A stretch of 64,000 bases of DNA from Cherax quadricarinatus (taxonomy: Eukaryota; Arthropoda; Malacostraca; Decapoda; Parastacidae): the NCBI RefSeq assembly GCF_038502225.1, contig NC_091369.1, forward strand, positions 2,605,800 through 2,669,799, in the 5' to 3' direction. Both the position numbers and the translations under genes were made by a program. This document shows positions 11,947 to 23,194 of this stretch, in pieces. A model generated the notes under the pieces. The model searched no databases and had not been told where the DNA came from. It saw only the letters and a program-made list of their open reading frames with translations. Within the stretch, counting starts at the first letter, position 1; every line of letters begins with the position of its first letter.

Positions 11947-13878
11947 ATGGCAGCCCTAGTCCATGAACCTGGTACCCCCGGGCCCCTTCTTGATACCGCA
12001 CCCCGTTCTGACCCCGCCTCGTCTTTGGACCACTCTTCAGACATTCCTCATGCCTCTGTACCTATTGCCGGTGCTGTTTCCTCACCCGCTTCAGGTACTG
12101 AGGCCTCGACTGACTCCTTCGATTTATCAGACCTTCGCTCTCCTCTGACTATGCTTCCGGCCTCTCCCTCTACGGTGCGGCAATTTTCAAATCGCCGACC
12201 CGTTCCACGTCGGACCAACTCTGGTCCCACGCCTAAACGTCAACGACAATTACCTGCTGATGATACTTCTCCACCTTCACCTTCTCGTTCTTCTCAGAAA
12301 CGATCGACACGTCCTTCACTACCTTTCCACGCTCAGTTTCAGACTGAACAGTGGACTAAATTCTTCACTTTACGACCAACTTCCTCTACTGCCTATCTTT
12401 CTGACCATAGTATTGGCAAGGCACTCCTACGCCATGTTGGTAAAGATATTTCTTTTCATGCTCTTAAGAGCGGTACGCGCATCATTACCGTACAGAATGC
12501 TACCCAGGCTCGTGAGCTCTCTCGTCTTACCCATATAGATACTGTTCCTGTCACCCTTGAAAAACATCATTCCCTCAATTCTTGTAGTGGTACCGTTATT
12601 CTGCCCCATACCATAGTTCAACAAAATTTCCAGACATGTGGCACCGACATTCTAGAACAGCTGGAACTCCAAGATCTCCCAATCCTCAAGGTAGACACTT
12701 ACGTTCTTCCTGCCCGTGGGCGGAGACGATACCCTAGCAATGTGGCTCGTTTAACTTTTGACAGCCGAGAACTCCCATCCTCCGTTTATATAGCAGGACA
12801 TCGGTTACAAGTTCGAAAGGTGATCCCTACACCACAACAGTGTAGAAATTGCTGGCGATTTGGCCATCCAGCGAAATATTGCAGATCTATCGCCGAATGC
12901 CCAGTCTGTGGTGCCGATGACCATTCTAATACGTCTTGCAATCGATCTCCCTCTTGCCTTAACTGTCATGAGGCTCACCCTTCGTACTCTCGCCGTTGTC
13001 AGGTCTATTTAAACGAGCGGGAAATCCGTTACCTCAAAGAGACAGAAGGTCTCCCTTATGCCATGGCAGTTTCTCATCTCCGCCTCCAAGGGAGACTCCC
13101 ACGTGTTTCTTATTCCCGTGTTTCAAAACGTCCCCCCACTTCTGGTATCCCATCTTCTACACCCACCTCTGTGGTTACCTCTCCCATAATCACTCCTGTA
13201 TCTAATCCTTTTGCTGTCCTCGGCTCAGACGTCCCTACTTCAACGCCTCAGTCTAATCTCGCTTCTTCGAGTTCTCTCTTACAAGCCTCAGTATCGACGA
13301 GACCTCGTACGACACCTCTTCCCAATCGTCCCTCTACTTCTCAAAAGTCAAAAAAAGGTCCGGTAACACCTCCTACCCATCTTCCACCTCCTCATTTTAC
13401 CCTCCCTGTCTCTGTCCCTAGTTCTTCCCCTCTCACTGGCTCAGTTACAAGTGCAGAGGTTCACCCTCCTCCTCGTAATGTACCTTCCTCCCCTGTTCCC
13501 TCCCAAGTTTCTTCCTCTTCTGCCACCTCCCAGGTTCCTGTCTCTTCTGTCCCCTGCCACGCTTCTCCAGTTCCCTCCACCCTTTCGCCCCCCCCTACCT
13601 TGGTACAGTCCAATACAGTTCCAATCTTTACTCATCCTCCCCCTACCATTCCCAATATTGTCTCCCATACGACATCTCTGAATTCCGAAACACTTGAAGC
13701 AATCTCTGAATATATTGCAGAGACCAAACCATCAATGGACACTGATCCACCTTCCGCTCTTCCTCTCTCCTCTGCTCCATCTGCGCAACTCCTTTCTTCA
13801 CAGCGCACCGTTCCTTCGCTGCTTGAACATTTTCCACTGCCTCCGCATGTGGACTTTTCTAACCCTTCTAGTCCGTAG
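11947..13878 (+). CDS. Retrotransposon ORF1 (gag-like, three zinc knuckles)
   Basis: 643 residues. The first ATG sits in a good context (ctaaccatggca) after a T-rich 5' UTR. Residues 1-110 are Ser/Pro/Thr-rich with a basic patch (KRQRQ). A globular part is followed by three zinc knuckles at about residues 299-346: CRNCWRFGHPAKYC and CPVCGADDHSNTSC (both CX2CX4HX4C), then CLNCHEAHPSYSRRC. The C-terminal 240 residues are again Ser/Pro-rich. The role in this family is to bind the element RNA in a particle with ORF2. The host function is none; it belongs to the mobile element. Confidence 0.9.
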   Translation: MAALVHEPGTPGPLLDTAPRSDPASSLDHSSDIPHASVPIAGAVSSPASGTEASTDSFDLSDLRSPLTMLPASPSTVRQFSNRRPVPRRTNSGPTPKRQRQLPADDTSPPSPSRSSQKRSTRPSLPFHAQFQTEQWTKFFTLRPTSSTAYLSDHSIGKALLRHVGKDISFHALKSGTRIITVQNATQARELSRLTHIDTVPVTLEKHHSLNSCSGTVILPHTIVQQNFQTCGTDILEQLELQDLPILKVDTYVLPARGRRRYPSNVARLTFDSRELPSSVYIAGHRLQVRKVIPTPQQCRNCWRFGHPAKYCRSIAECPVCGADDHSNTSCNRSPSCLNCHEAHPSYSRRCQVYLNEREIRYLKETEGLPYAMAVSHLRLQGRLPRVSYSRVSKRPPTSGIPSSTPTSVVTSPIITPVSNPFAVLGSDVPTSTPQSNLASSSSLLQASVSTRPRTTPLPNRPSTSQKSKKGPVTPPTHLPPPHFTLPVSVPSSSPLTGSVTSAEVHPPPRNVPSSPVPSQVSSSSATSQVPVSSVPCHASPVPSTLSPPPTLVQSNTVPIFTHPPPTIPNIVSHTTSLNSETLEAISEYIAETKPSMDTDPPSALPLSSAPSAQLLSSQRTVPSLLEHFPLPPHVDFSNPSSP

Positions 13879-13922
13879 GAACCCTTACCTGCGGATTTCA
13901 AGTATCTTTATCATTGCCAATC

Positions 13923-16900
13923 ATGGCCTTTTTACAGTGGAATATACGCGGCCTCAGGGGTAATCGGGGTGAGCTTCAGATGTTACTCTCCCAGTTTGCC
14001 CCTGTTGGTGTTTGCTTACAGGAACCAAAATTACACTCTGCTGTTATTTCTCACATCTCAGGCTATAATTTATTGTATTCTTCAGATCCTTTTCCTGATG
14101 GGACCTTTAATGAAAGTGCCCTTCTTCTCCGCACTGATATTCCGTACCATCAGCTATTTGTTCATACTTCGCTGCATTACACAGCAGCCCGTATCCACTT
14201 ACATAGGTGGTATACGCTCTGTTCTTTATATCTCTCTCCTTCTCGGGCATTATCTATTCCGGATTTTGCCTTCCTTGTTTCGTCATTACCGCCACCGATT
14301 CTGTTACTTGGTGATTTTAATGCCCACCATTTCCTCTGGGGAGGGTCTCACTGTGATTCCCGTGGAATTCAGTTAGAGGCTTTTCTTGCCACCCACCCCC
14401 TCCATGTTTTAAATACAGGTACTCACACCCATTTTGATCCTCGGACTCATACTCTCTCTTGCATCGATCTCTCAGTTTGCTCTTCCTCCGCCGCATTAGA
14501 CTTTACTTGGTCTGTTCTCCCGGACTTACATGACAGTGATCATTTCCCAATCATTCTTACTTCCCCTTCATATTCGCCACCTCTTCGCACCCCACGCTGG
14601 CAATTTAATCGGGCAAATTGGAACCTTTACTCACACCTGACTGTTTTTAAAGAGGTTCCTTCTTCGTCCTCCATCGATGAGCTTTTACACCTCTTCTCGT
14701 CCTCCGTTTTCACCGCAGCTTCTCATTCTATACCCCAAACTTCGAGCAGGCATTCTCAGAAATGCGTGCCTTGGTGGTCTCCTGCTTGTGCTCGTGCAGT
14801 ACGTTTGAAACGCGCTGCATGGGGCAGGTACCGGTACAATAGAACCACAGAGCGACTCCTTGATTTTAAACAGAAGCGTGCGATCGCTCGCCGTGTCATC
14901 CGTGACGCTAAACGCACTTGCTGGCGAGATTATGTCTCCACCATCACCTCTGCTTCCTCTATGAGTGCAGTCTGGAAAAAAGTACGAAAACTGAGTGGTA
15001 AATATTCTCCTGACCCGGCTCCTGTTCTGCGGGTTGCCGGTGTTGATATAGCAAACCCACTAGATGTTGCCAATGAAATTGGCAATCATCTGGTCCGTAT
15101 TTCTCAGGGACTCCATCTATGCCCCTCATTTCTTTCCTCAAAGTCTGCCAGAGAGTTAGCACCCTTGGACTTTTCTTCTCTCAGAGAAGAACAGTATAAT
15201 GTGCCTTTTACACTTCAAGAACTGGAGGCAACACTCTCAGCTTGTCGATCATCGGCAGCTGGGCCCGACGACATTCATATTCGTATGCTACAACATTTAC
15301 ATCAGTCAGCCCTTGCAGTCCTATTACACCTTTACAATCTTATTTGGTCACAAGGAGTTCTTCCACAGCTGTGGAAATCCGCCATTGTTCTCCCTTTCCG
15401 CAAACCAGGCACTACGGGACATGAAACCTCCCACTATCGTCCCATTGCTCTTACCAGTGCAGTTTGCAAAGTAATGGAACGTCTAGTAAATAGACGTTTA
15501 GTGTGGTATTTAGAGACACACAACAGTCTCTCCACTCGTCAATATGGCTTTCGTAAGGGACGTTCTACCATAGACCCCTTACTGCGCTTGGATACGTATG
15601 TTCGTAATGCCTTTGCGAATAACCACTCAGTTATTGCCATATTTTTTGACCTTGAGAAGGCATATGACACAACTTGGAGGTATAATATTTTAGCCCAAGC
15701 CCACTCCTTAGGCCTTCGAGGCAATCTACCATCCTTCCTTAAGAACTTTTTAACTGACAGGCATTTCCGTGTTCGGGTTAATAATGTGCTCTCCCCGGAC
15801 TTTGTCCAAGCTGAAGGTGTCCCCCAGGGATGTGTTCTGAGCACAACACTTTTTCTCCTTGCTATTAATGATTTGGCCTCTAGTCTTCCATCAAATATTT
15901 GGTCATCACTCTATGTTGATGACTTTGCTATTGCCTGTGCAGGCGCTGACTGTCACCTCCTTACAGTTTCTCTCCAGCATGCAGTCGACCGTGTTTCCAA
16001 TTGGGCCACCACACATGGGTTTAAATTTTCCAGCACTAAAACCCACCAAATCACTTTCACTAGACGCTCTGTCATCTCTGATCATCCTTTGTACCTCTAT
16101 GGCTCACGTATCCCTGAACGTGATACAGTCAAGTTTCTGGGCCTCCTCTTTGATCGTAGGTTATCCTGGAAACCTCACATTACCTCTCTGAAGGCAACTT
16201 GTCACAGCCGGCTGAACCTTCTTAAAACCCTTGCTCATCTTTCGTGGGGAGCTGATCGTCGAACCCTCCTTCACCTACATTCCACCCTTATTTTATCGAA
16301 ACTTGATTATGGTGACCAGATCTATTCAGCGGCATCTCCTGCTACTCTCTCTAGCCTTAACCCCATTCATCACCAAGGATTACGTTTATGCCTTGGTGCT
16401 TTTCGCTCTTCCCCTGTCGAAAGCCTCTATGCAGAAGCGAACGTTCCATCCTTATCCGATCGCCGTGATGCCCATTGCCTGCGCTACTATGTACGCTCTC
16501 ATGATCTCCGCAATCCTTCCATTTATAGAATGGTCACTGATATTAGTAGACATTCTTTATTTGTTCGCCGCCCCTGCTTACTCCGTCCCTTCTCTCTTCG
16601 CCTTCATTCGCTCTTGTCTTCTCTTCAACTACCACCTTTCTATGTACATGTAGCATCTCACTTTTCCCTACCCCCCTGGGAGGTCCCAGCTGTTCGAGTC
16701 TGTTCTTTCTCCCTCCCTTGCTCGAAAGCCCAACTGTCTACGGTCGCTTCCCGCTCTCTTTTTCTTGACCACTTTCACTCTCATTCTCATGCCATTGCTG
16801 TGTACACAGATGGCTCTAAGTCTTCAGACGGCGTAGGATTCGCAGCAGTGTTTCCGGACAGCGTCGTACAAGGGCATTTACTATCTTCAGCTAGTATTTT

Positions 16901-17624
16901 TACTGCTGAATTATATGCCATCCTTACAGCACTTATCCGTATTGCATCTATGCCTGTGTCATCATTTGTGGTTGTCTCAGACTCCCTTAGTGCTTTACAG
17001 GCTATACAAAAATTTGATACACCTCACCCCTTAGTCCTCCGTATCCAACTTTGGCTACGCCGCATCTTTACTAAGCATAAAGATATTGTTTTTTGTTGGG
17101 TCCCTGGTCATGTTGACGTACAGGGCAATGAACAGGCAGACACTGCTGCGCGGTCAGCAGTACATGACCTACCAGTTTCTTACAGAGGTATTCCATGTAC
17201 GGACTATTTTGCTGTAATATCTTCCCACCTTCACACCCGTTGGCAACAACGTTGGTCTACTATGCTCGGCAACAAACTTCAGTCTATTAAACCGAGTATA
17301 GGTTACTGGCCGTCTTCTTATCACCAGTGTCGAGGTTGGGAGACTACTCTCTCCCGTCTTCGCATTGGCCATACTCGTCTTACTCATGGATATCTCATGG
17401 AGAGGCGTCTTGCTCCTCTCTGTGAGAATTGCCAAGCTCCATTATCAGTCAGCCACATTCTGTTGGACTGCCCACTTTATCAACGAGCACGCAGAATTTA
17501 CCTCTGTCGTCGTCTTCGCCCCGCTGCTCTCTCTTTACCTTCCCTTCTCGCTGATGGACCCACCTTTCATCCGGACTCTCTTATTGACTTTTTGACAACG
17601 ACTGACTTACTTCACAAATTCTGA
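13923..17624 (+). CDS. Retrotransposon ORF2: APE endonuclease, reverse transcriptase, RNase H
   Basis: 1233 residues from ATG 13923 (MAFLQWNIRG); an in-frame TTG at 13914 is a less likely start. Endonuclease: QWNIRG (5-10), CLQEPK, GDFNAH (Asp about 131) and SDHFPI (Asp-His about 206-207). RT: NHYRPIAL-like SHYRPIALTS, QYGFRKGRST, FFDLEKAYDT, GVPQGCVLS and YVDD (about 664-667). RNase H: VYTDGSK (Asp about 963), AELYA, SDSLSAL and WVPGHVDVQGNEQAD (about 1059). A CCHC finger, CENCQAPLSVSHILLDC, lies near residue 1166. All catalytic residues I can name are present and the frame is uninterrupted. Target-primed reverse transcription is the expected mechanism. Confidence 0.95.
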   Translation: MAFLQWNIRGLRGNRGELQMLLSQFAPVGVCLQEPKLHSAVISHISGYNLLYSSDPFPDGTFNESALLLRTDIPYHQLFVHTSLHYTAARIHLHRWYTLCSLYLSPSRALSIPDFAFLVSSLPPPILLLGDFNAHHFLWGGSHCDSRGIQLEAFLATHPLHVLNTGTHTHFDPRTHTLSCIDLSVCSSSAALDFTWSVLPDLHDSDHFPIILTSPSYSPPLRTPRWQFNRANWNLYSHLTVFKEVPSSSSIDELLHLFSSSVFTAASHSIPQTSSRHSQKCVPWWSPACARAVRLKRAAWGRYRYNRTTERLLDFKQKRAIARRVIRDAKRTCWRDYVSTITSASSMSAVWKKVRKLSGKYSPDPAPVLRVAGVDIANPLDVANEIGNHLVRISQGLHLCPSFLSSKSARELAPLDFSSLREEQYNVPFTLQELEATLSACRSSAAGPDDIHIRMLQHLHQSALAVLLHLYNLIWSQGVLPQLWKSAIVLPFRKPGTTGHETSHYRPIALTSAVCKVMERLVNRRLVWYLETHNSLSTRQYGFRKGRSTIDPLLRLDTYVRNAFANNHSVIAIFFDLEKAYDTTWRYNILAQAHSLGLRGNLPSFLKNFLTDRHFRVRVNNVLSPDFVQAEGVPQGCVLSTTLFLLAINDLASSLPSNIWSSLYVDDFAIACAGADCHLLTVSLQHAVDRVSNWATTHGFKFSSTKTHQITFTRRSVISDHPLYLYGSRIPERDTVKFLGLLFDRRLSWKPHITSLKATCHSRLNLLKTLAHLSWGADRRTLLHLHSTLILSKLDYGDQIYSAASPATLSSLNPIHHQGLRLCLGAFRSSPVESLYAEANVPSLSDRRDAHCLRYYVRSHDLRNPSIYRMVTDISRHSLFVRRPCLLRPFSLRLHSLLSSLQLPPFYVHVASHFSLPPWEVPAVRVCSFSLPCSKAQLSTVASRSLFLDHFHSHSHAIAVYTDGSKSSDGVGFAAVFPDSVVQGHLLSSASIFTAELYAILTALIRIASMPVSSFVVVSDSLSALQAIQKFDTPHPLVLRIQLWLRRIFTKHKDIVFCWVPGHVDVQGNEQADTAARSAVHDLPVSYRGIPCTDYFAVISSHLHTRWQQRWSTMLGNKLQSIKPSIGYWPSSYHQCRGWETTLSRLRIGHTRLTHGYLMERRLAPLCENCQAPLSVSHILLDCPLYQRARRIYLCRRLRPAALSLPSLLADGPTFHPDSLIDFLTTTDLLHKF

Positions 17625-17820
17625 TACTTTCAGCCCTTTCTACTTGTATCTCTTGCTACCCTCTACCCCCGTACTATCCCCTGCCCCGCTGTTTTCTGTA
17701 ACCTGCTGATCATCCCCCCTCCCTCCTGCCATCCAATTCCCTTGCTTCCTTCCCTACCCTGCAGCGCTGTATAGCCCTTGTGGCTTAGCGCTTCTTTTTG
17801 ATTATAATAATAATAATAAT

Positions 17821-17998
17821 TGTCCCCCAGGATGCGACCCACGCCAGTCGACTAACACCCAGGTACCTAATTGCTGCTAGGTGAACAGGACAATAGGTGT
17901 AAGGAAATGTGTCGAAATGTTTCCACCCGCCGGGAATCGAACCCGGGCCCTCTGTGTGTGAAGCGGGAGCTTTAGCCACCAGGCCACCGAGCTGCAGG
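17821..17998 (-). mobile_element. tRNA-derived SINE
   Basis: On the minus strand the head reads tggcctggtggctaaagc (A-box like) and gggttcgattcccggcgg (B box), then a body with ttcacctagcagcaattagg and gtacctgggtgttagtcg. It abuts the (TAA)n tail of the I element. The body is the source sequence of the 57-bp array at 2945-3354. A functional tRNA is unlikely: the head is embedded in a longer repeated unit. Confidence 0.75.
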
Positions 17999-18566
17999 TG
18001 GTAGCAAGCTCTAGCTCTGACACCTTCCCCGCCCTAGGAGGACTCGTGGGAATAGTATCTTCTCATATGTCCTATATTACATCCCAAACTCTCAGTAACG
18101 TATAAGTCACCCACTGCTGACTTCCCGTTGCCAATTCTACATAAAAACTCTTTACAAAACTTGAAATAACAACAAAAAATGAAATAATCACCTTAGCCCA
18201 GACGCAGAGCTGTTATCATAATGAAATCCTAACAGTAATTATGCAGAAAATGCGGCAATCAGGGAGTTAAAACAGCAGTGGGTCCTGGAAATGACAATAT
18301 TGCAGAGAGAAAAAAGAAAATAGAATTAATGGTTGAGTTTCCCCAAGAGTCGGAAGCTGTGTTAGACCAAGATGGCTGAGCCAGAGGGAAAGAACTTGAG
18401 TCAAAATTTTGTGAGTTTTAGCTGACGTCAAATAATTAGCCGTTTGTGAAACGTATAATTAAAATATTAAAAATAAACTACACTTTACTGACTTATCTTA
18501 CTTTAAACCTACTTAACTTACTTAAAATATTTCCATAAAATCTGTGTACTCTGAGAATCAGTGGGG
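17999..18566. other. No gene recognised
   Basis: AT-rich unique-looking sequence with no supported open frame or repeat. Confidence 0.5.
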
Positions 18567-18860
18567 GCAGCGCTGTATAGCCCTTGTGGCTTAGCGCTTC
18601 TTTTTGGATCGACACCATGCCCAGCCCTTCTAGGGTAGGGTAGGTGCCTGAGCCCGAGCCTTTAGCTCATAAGACTGTCATTCCCATTAGTCCCCTTGGG
18701 GCGGGGATGGCAGACCAGAGAGGCCTAGCTTGTGGCTAGGCCTGGGGACAGTTGGTCCCAAAGATGAGGAGGTACTTGTGCCTCCTCCCATGGGAGACTT
18801 AGGTCTCAGACACTCCCTAAAGAGGGAGCCAAGGCCGGGCCGGGAGAATACCGGGGAATA
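18567..18860. repeat. I-element tail joined to the inverted partner of the 10.85-kb repeat
   Basis: gcagcgctgtatagcccttg and tggcttagcgcttctttttg (18567-18606) equal the 3' UTR end of the I element on the plus strand. From 18608 the sequence is the reverse complement of 10845-11075 (ggtaggtgcctgagcc, tgaggaggtacttgt, gggagccaaggccgggcc). Confidence 0.65.
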
Positions 18861-19560
18861 TTTAATAATAATAATTTTCTCAAATTAAAAAGTAACTATT
18901 ATATTTTATGTGGTGCTAAACCCGTGTGAGTCAAGCAGCAGTGAAGGCTCGATCCATCGTCTGATGTTCATGGTCTTGTTATTGATCAATCAGGTTGTTG
19001 ATGCAGATTGCTAATTCTATTTTAAACTGATAACCCAACCTGAATTACATTTTATTAATAGATTCCCCGACAATAATACAGCGATATTAATTAAAACAAC
19101 AATTACATTACATATTAATAAGCTTATGAATAATATAATTGGAGACTAATTACCACAACAGGGAGAGGGCGCGCTGCCCCCACCACAGTTCAATTATTTT
19201 CAAAAAAAAAAGTCCCCCCCCTCCCTCGCCCTCAAAAAATAAACTTATTAAGCTGTTTTCTCTGAGGTCAGACGTCGACTCAAAAAAAAAAATGATTGCC
19301 ACGAAATTTTATATAAATTTTTCAATATTCCAAAAATTTATGTATGACTTTATGAATTATTACTTTAAGAAATATATAATAATAATAATTATTATTATAA
19401 TTATAAATAATGATTATAAAAGTAATTCTATTGGATTATTTCAGTTTGTTCACTTAGATGTGATGTAGCCCATGCGGGTTTATGTCAGGAAACTGACTCT
19501 GGTTATTATGGTGAGGCAGGATGAGTATAGATATTTTTGAAGGGGGGAGGCTGACCCCTA
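18861..19560. other. AT-rich intergenic sequence, SINE phrase, no gene
   Basis: A ggtgctaaacccgtgtgagt SINE phrase lies near 18912. (AAT)-rich tracts occur at 19375-19420. Confidence 0.5.
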
Positions 19561-19574
19561 ACCCCTAAGAGGGG

Positions 19575-21507
19575 GTCAACCTGACACTGGTCACCAGGAC
19601 ACAGGGACAGTGTCTCCTGACACTGGTCACCAGGACACAGGGACAGTGTCTCCTGACACTGGTCACAGGGACATTGTCGCCTGACACTGGTCACACAGAC
19701 AGTGTCTCCTGACACTGGTCACAGGGACAGTGTCGCCTGACACTGGTCACAGGGACATTGTCGCCTGACACTGGTCACAGGGACATTGTCGCCTGACACT
19801 GGTCACAGGGACATTGTCGCCTGACACTGGTCACAGGGACATTGTCGCCTGACACTGGTCACAGGGACATTGTCGCCTGACACTGGTCACAGGGACAGTG
19901 TCTCCTGACACTGGTCACAGGGACAGTGTCGCCTGACACTGGTCACAGGGACAGTGTCTCCTGACACTGGTCACAGGACACAGGGACAGTGTCTCCTGAC
20001 ACTGGTCACAGGACACAGGGATAGCGTCTCCTTACACTGGTCACAGGCACAGTGTCTCCTGACACTGGTCACAGGACACAGGGACAGTGTCTCCTGACAC
20101 TGGTCACAGGACACAGGGGCAGTGTCTCCTGACACTGGTCACAGGACACAGGGACAGTGTCTCCTGACACCGGTCACAAGACACAGGGACAGTGTCTCCT
20201 TACACTGGTCACAGGACACGGGCAGTGTCTCCTGACACCGGTCACAGGACACAGGGACAGTGTCTCCTGACACTGGTCACAGGACACAGGGACAGTGTCT
20301 CCTGACACGGGACACAGGCACAGTGTCTCCTGACACTGGTCACAGGGACAGTGTCTCCTGACACTGGTCACAGGGACAGTGTCGCCTGACACTGGTCACA
20401 GGGACATTGTCGCCTGACACTGGTCACAGGGACAGTGTCTCCTGACACTGGTCACAGGACACAGGGGCAGTGTCTCCTGACATTGGTCACAGGACACAGG
20501 GGCAGTGTCTCCTGACACTGGTCACAGGACACAGGGACAGTGTCTCCTGACACTGGTCACGGGACACAGGGGCAGTGTCTCCTGACACTGGTCACAGGAC
20601 ACAGGGACAGTGTCTCCTGACACTGGTCACAGAACACAGGAAGTGTCTCCTGACACTGGTCACAGGACACAGGGACAGTGTCCCCTGACACTGGTCACAG
20701 TACACAGGGACAGTGTCCCCTGACACTGGTCACAGGACACAGGGACAGTGTCCCCTGACACTGGTCACAGGACACAGGGACAGTGTCCCCTGACACTGGT
20801 CACAGGACACAGGGACAGTGTCCCCTGACACTGGTCACAGGACACAGGGACAGTGTCCCCTGACACTGGTCACAGGACACAGGGACAGTGTCCCCTGACA
20901 CTGGTCACAGGACACATGGACAATGTCCCCTGACACTGGTCACAGGACACAGGGACAGTGTCCCCTGACACTGGTCACAGGACACAGGGACAGTGTCCCC
21001 TGACACTGGTCACAGGACACAGGGACTGTGTCCCCTGACACTAGTCACAGGACACAGGGACAGTGTCCCCTGACACTGGTCACAGGACACAGGGACAGTG
21101 TCCCCTGACACTGGTCACAGGACACAGGGACAGTGTCCCCTGACACTGGTCACAGGACACAGGGGCAGTGTCTCCTGACACTGGTCACAGGACACAGGGA
21201 CAGTGTCCCCTGACACTAGTCACAGGACACAGGGACAGTGTCCCCTGACACTGGTCACAGGACACAGGGGCAGTGTCTCCTGACACTGGTCACAGGACAC
21301 AGGGGCAGTGTCTCCTGACACTGGTCACAGGACACAGGGGCAGTGTCTCCTGACACTGGTCACAGGACACAGGGACAGTGTCTCCTGACACTGGTCACAG
21401 GACACAGGGACAGTGTCTCCTGACACTGGTCACAGGACACAGGGACAGTGTCCCCTGACACTGGTCACAGGACACAGGGGCAGTGTCTCCTGACACTGGT
21501 CACAGGA
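19575..21507. repeat. 35/28-bp minisatellite with a hairpin in each unit, ~1.9 kb
   Basis: Long unit: tgacactggtcacaggacac then agggacagtgtctcc (35). Short unit: tgacactggtcacagggaca then ttgtcgcc (28). Short units cluster at 19655-19980 and 20330-20430. At most junctions cagtgtc-tcct-gacactg forms a 7-bp stem with a 4-nt loop. Confidence 0.95.
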
Positions 21508-22002
21508 CATGCTGACTCAACATCCGCTTGCTGCCTTTCGACCAAAATAATGAACACAACAACATCCTATGATTCTTCAAGCTGGCTTCCTCTAATCCAC
21601 TAAAAGATTAAGAAATTGTGAACCTCTGCTTCCTCGGATCAAACCTCATTCCCCCATCCTCATTCCCCATTGGACTATCCCCAAGGAAACCCCATCATTT
21701 CAATAATAATATGGTAGGTTAGTCAACAAGACCGACTCGACCTTATCAAGATAGTCATCCCTTCAGAGTCCTAAGTACTCCTTGTGGGTTTACCGCTTGG
21801 TTATGATTATATTAATAATAATAGTCAGCCCTTGTATCCTCTAGGGTCTGTTCTATTTAAATAATAATAACAATATTAATAAGTTGGTTTATGGAGTTTG
21901 AAACCTATCGACTACACTGTGGTTATTAAGGCTAAACTTAGCCATTTTTTCACCACCAGACAAGAACATTTTAGTGTATGAAATAGTTAAAGTAACCTCG
22001 TA
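21508..22002. other. No gene; SINE debris
   Basis: A diverged tail phrase (ccttgtgggtttaccgcttg then gttatgattatatta, near 21780-21810) similar to I-tail/SINE ends. Nothing else is recognised. Confidence 0.45.
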
Positions 22003-23194
22003 GTGTATATATACACAGTGAGATATACACATAATGTATATATACACAGTGAGATATACACAGTGTATATATACAGTGAGATATACAGAGTATATATACA
22101 CAGTGAGATATACACAGTGTATATATACAGTGAGTTATACACGTAGTGAGATATACACAGTATATATACACAGTGTATACATAGTGAGATATACACAGTG
22201 TATATATACAAAGTGAGATATACACAGTATATATACACAGTGAGACATACACATAGTGTATATATACAAAGTGAGATATACACAGTATATATACACAGCG
22301 AGATATACACATAGTGTATATATACACAATGAGATATACACATAGTGTATATATACACAATGAGATATACACATAGTGTATATATACACAGAGATATACA
22401 CATAGTGTATATATACACAATGAGATATACAGTGTATATATACACAATGAGATATGCACATAGTGTATATATACACAATGAGATATACACAGTGTATATA
22501 TACACAATGAGATATACACATAGTGTATATATACACAATGAGATATACACATAGTGTATATATACACAATGAGATATACACAGTGTATATATACACAATG
22601 AGATATACACATAGTGTATATATACACAATGAGATATACACATAGTGTATATATACACAATGAGATATACACAGTGTATATATACACAATGAGATATACA
22701 CATAGTGTATATATACACAATGAGATATACACAGTGTATATATACACAATGAGATATACACAGTGTATATATACACAATGAGATATACACATAGTGTATA
22801 TATACACAATGAGATATACACATAGTGTATATATACACAATGAGATATACACATAGTGTATATATACACAATGAGATATACAGTGTATATATACACAATG
22901 AGATATGCACATAGTGTATATATACACAATGAGATATACACATAGTGTATATATACACAATGAGATATACACATAGTGTATATATACACAATGAGATATA
23001 CACATAGTGTATATATACACAATGAGATATACACAGTGTATATATACACAATGAGATATACACATAGTGTATATATACACAATGAGATATACACAGTGTA
23101 TATATACACAATGAGATATACACATAGTGTATATATACACAATGAGATATACACAGTGTATATATACACAATGAGATATACACATAGTGTATAT
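22003..23194. repeat. 31/29-bp AT-rich minisatellite, ~1.2 kb
   Basis: Unit tgtatatatacacaatgaga then tatacacatag (31) or tatacacag (29). The left 300 bases are more diverged (cagtgag, aaagtgag) and the right part is nearly uniform. Long minus-strand frames with CVYLIVYIYT periodicity are array translations. Confidence 0.95.

Larger units (their letters stand above)
11076..17821 (+). mobile_element. I-clade non-LTR retrotransposon, apparently full length
   Basis: Order: GC-rich 5' UTR beginning near gataagataagatttcg, ORF1 gag (11947-13878), a 44-base gap, ORF2 (13923-17624) with APE endonuclease, RT and RNase H, a 3' UTR, and a (TAA)n tail at about 17800-17820. RNase H plus a TAA tail are typical of the I superfamily, as opposed to Jockey. 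Both frames lack stops or frameshifts, so the copy is young and may be competent. I could not identify target-site duplications, so the 5' limit is approximate. Tail copies occur at 33751-33808 and 18567-18607. Confidence 0.88.

Noticed and set aside
17925..17998. Functional tRNA gene on the minus strand
   Set aside because: A and B boxes are present but the unit continues into a SINE body that is repeated elsewhere; no clear acceptor stem.
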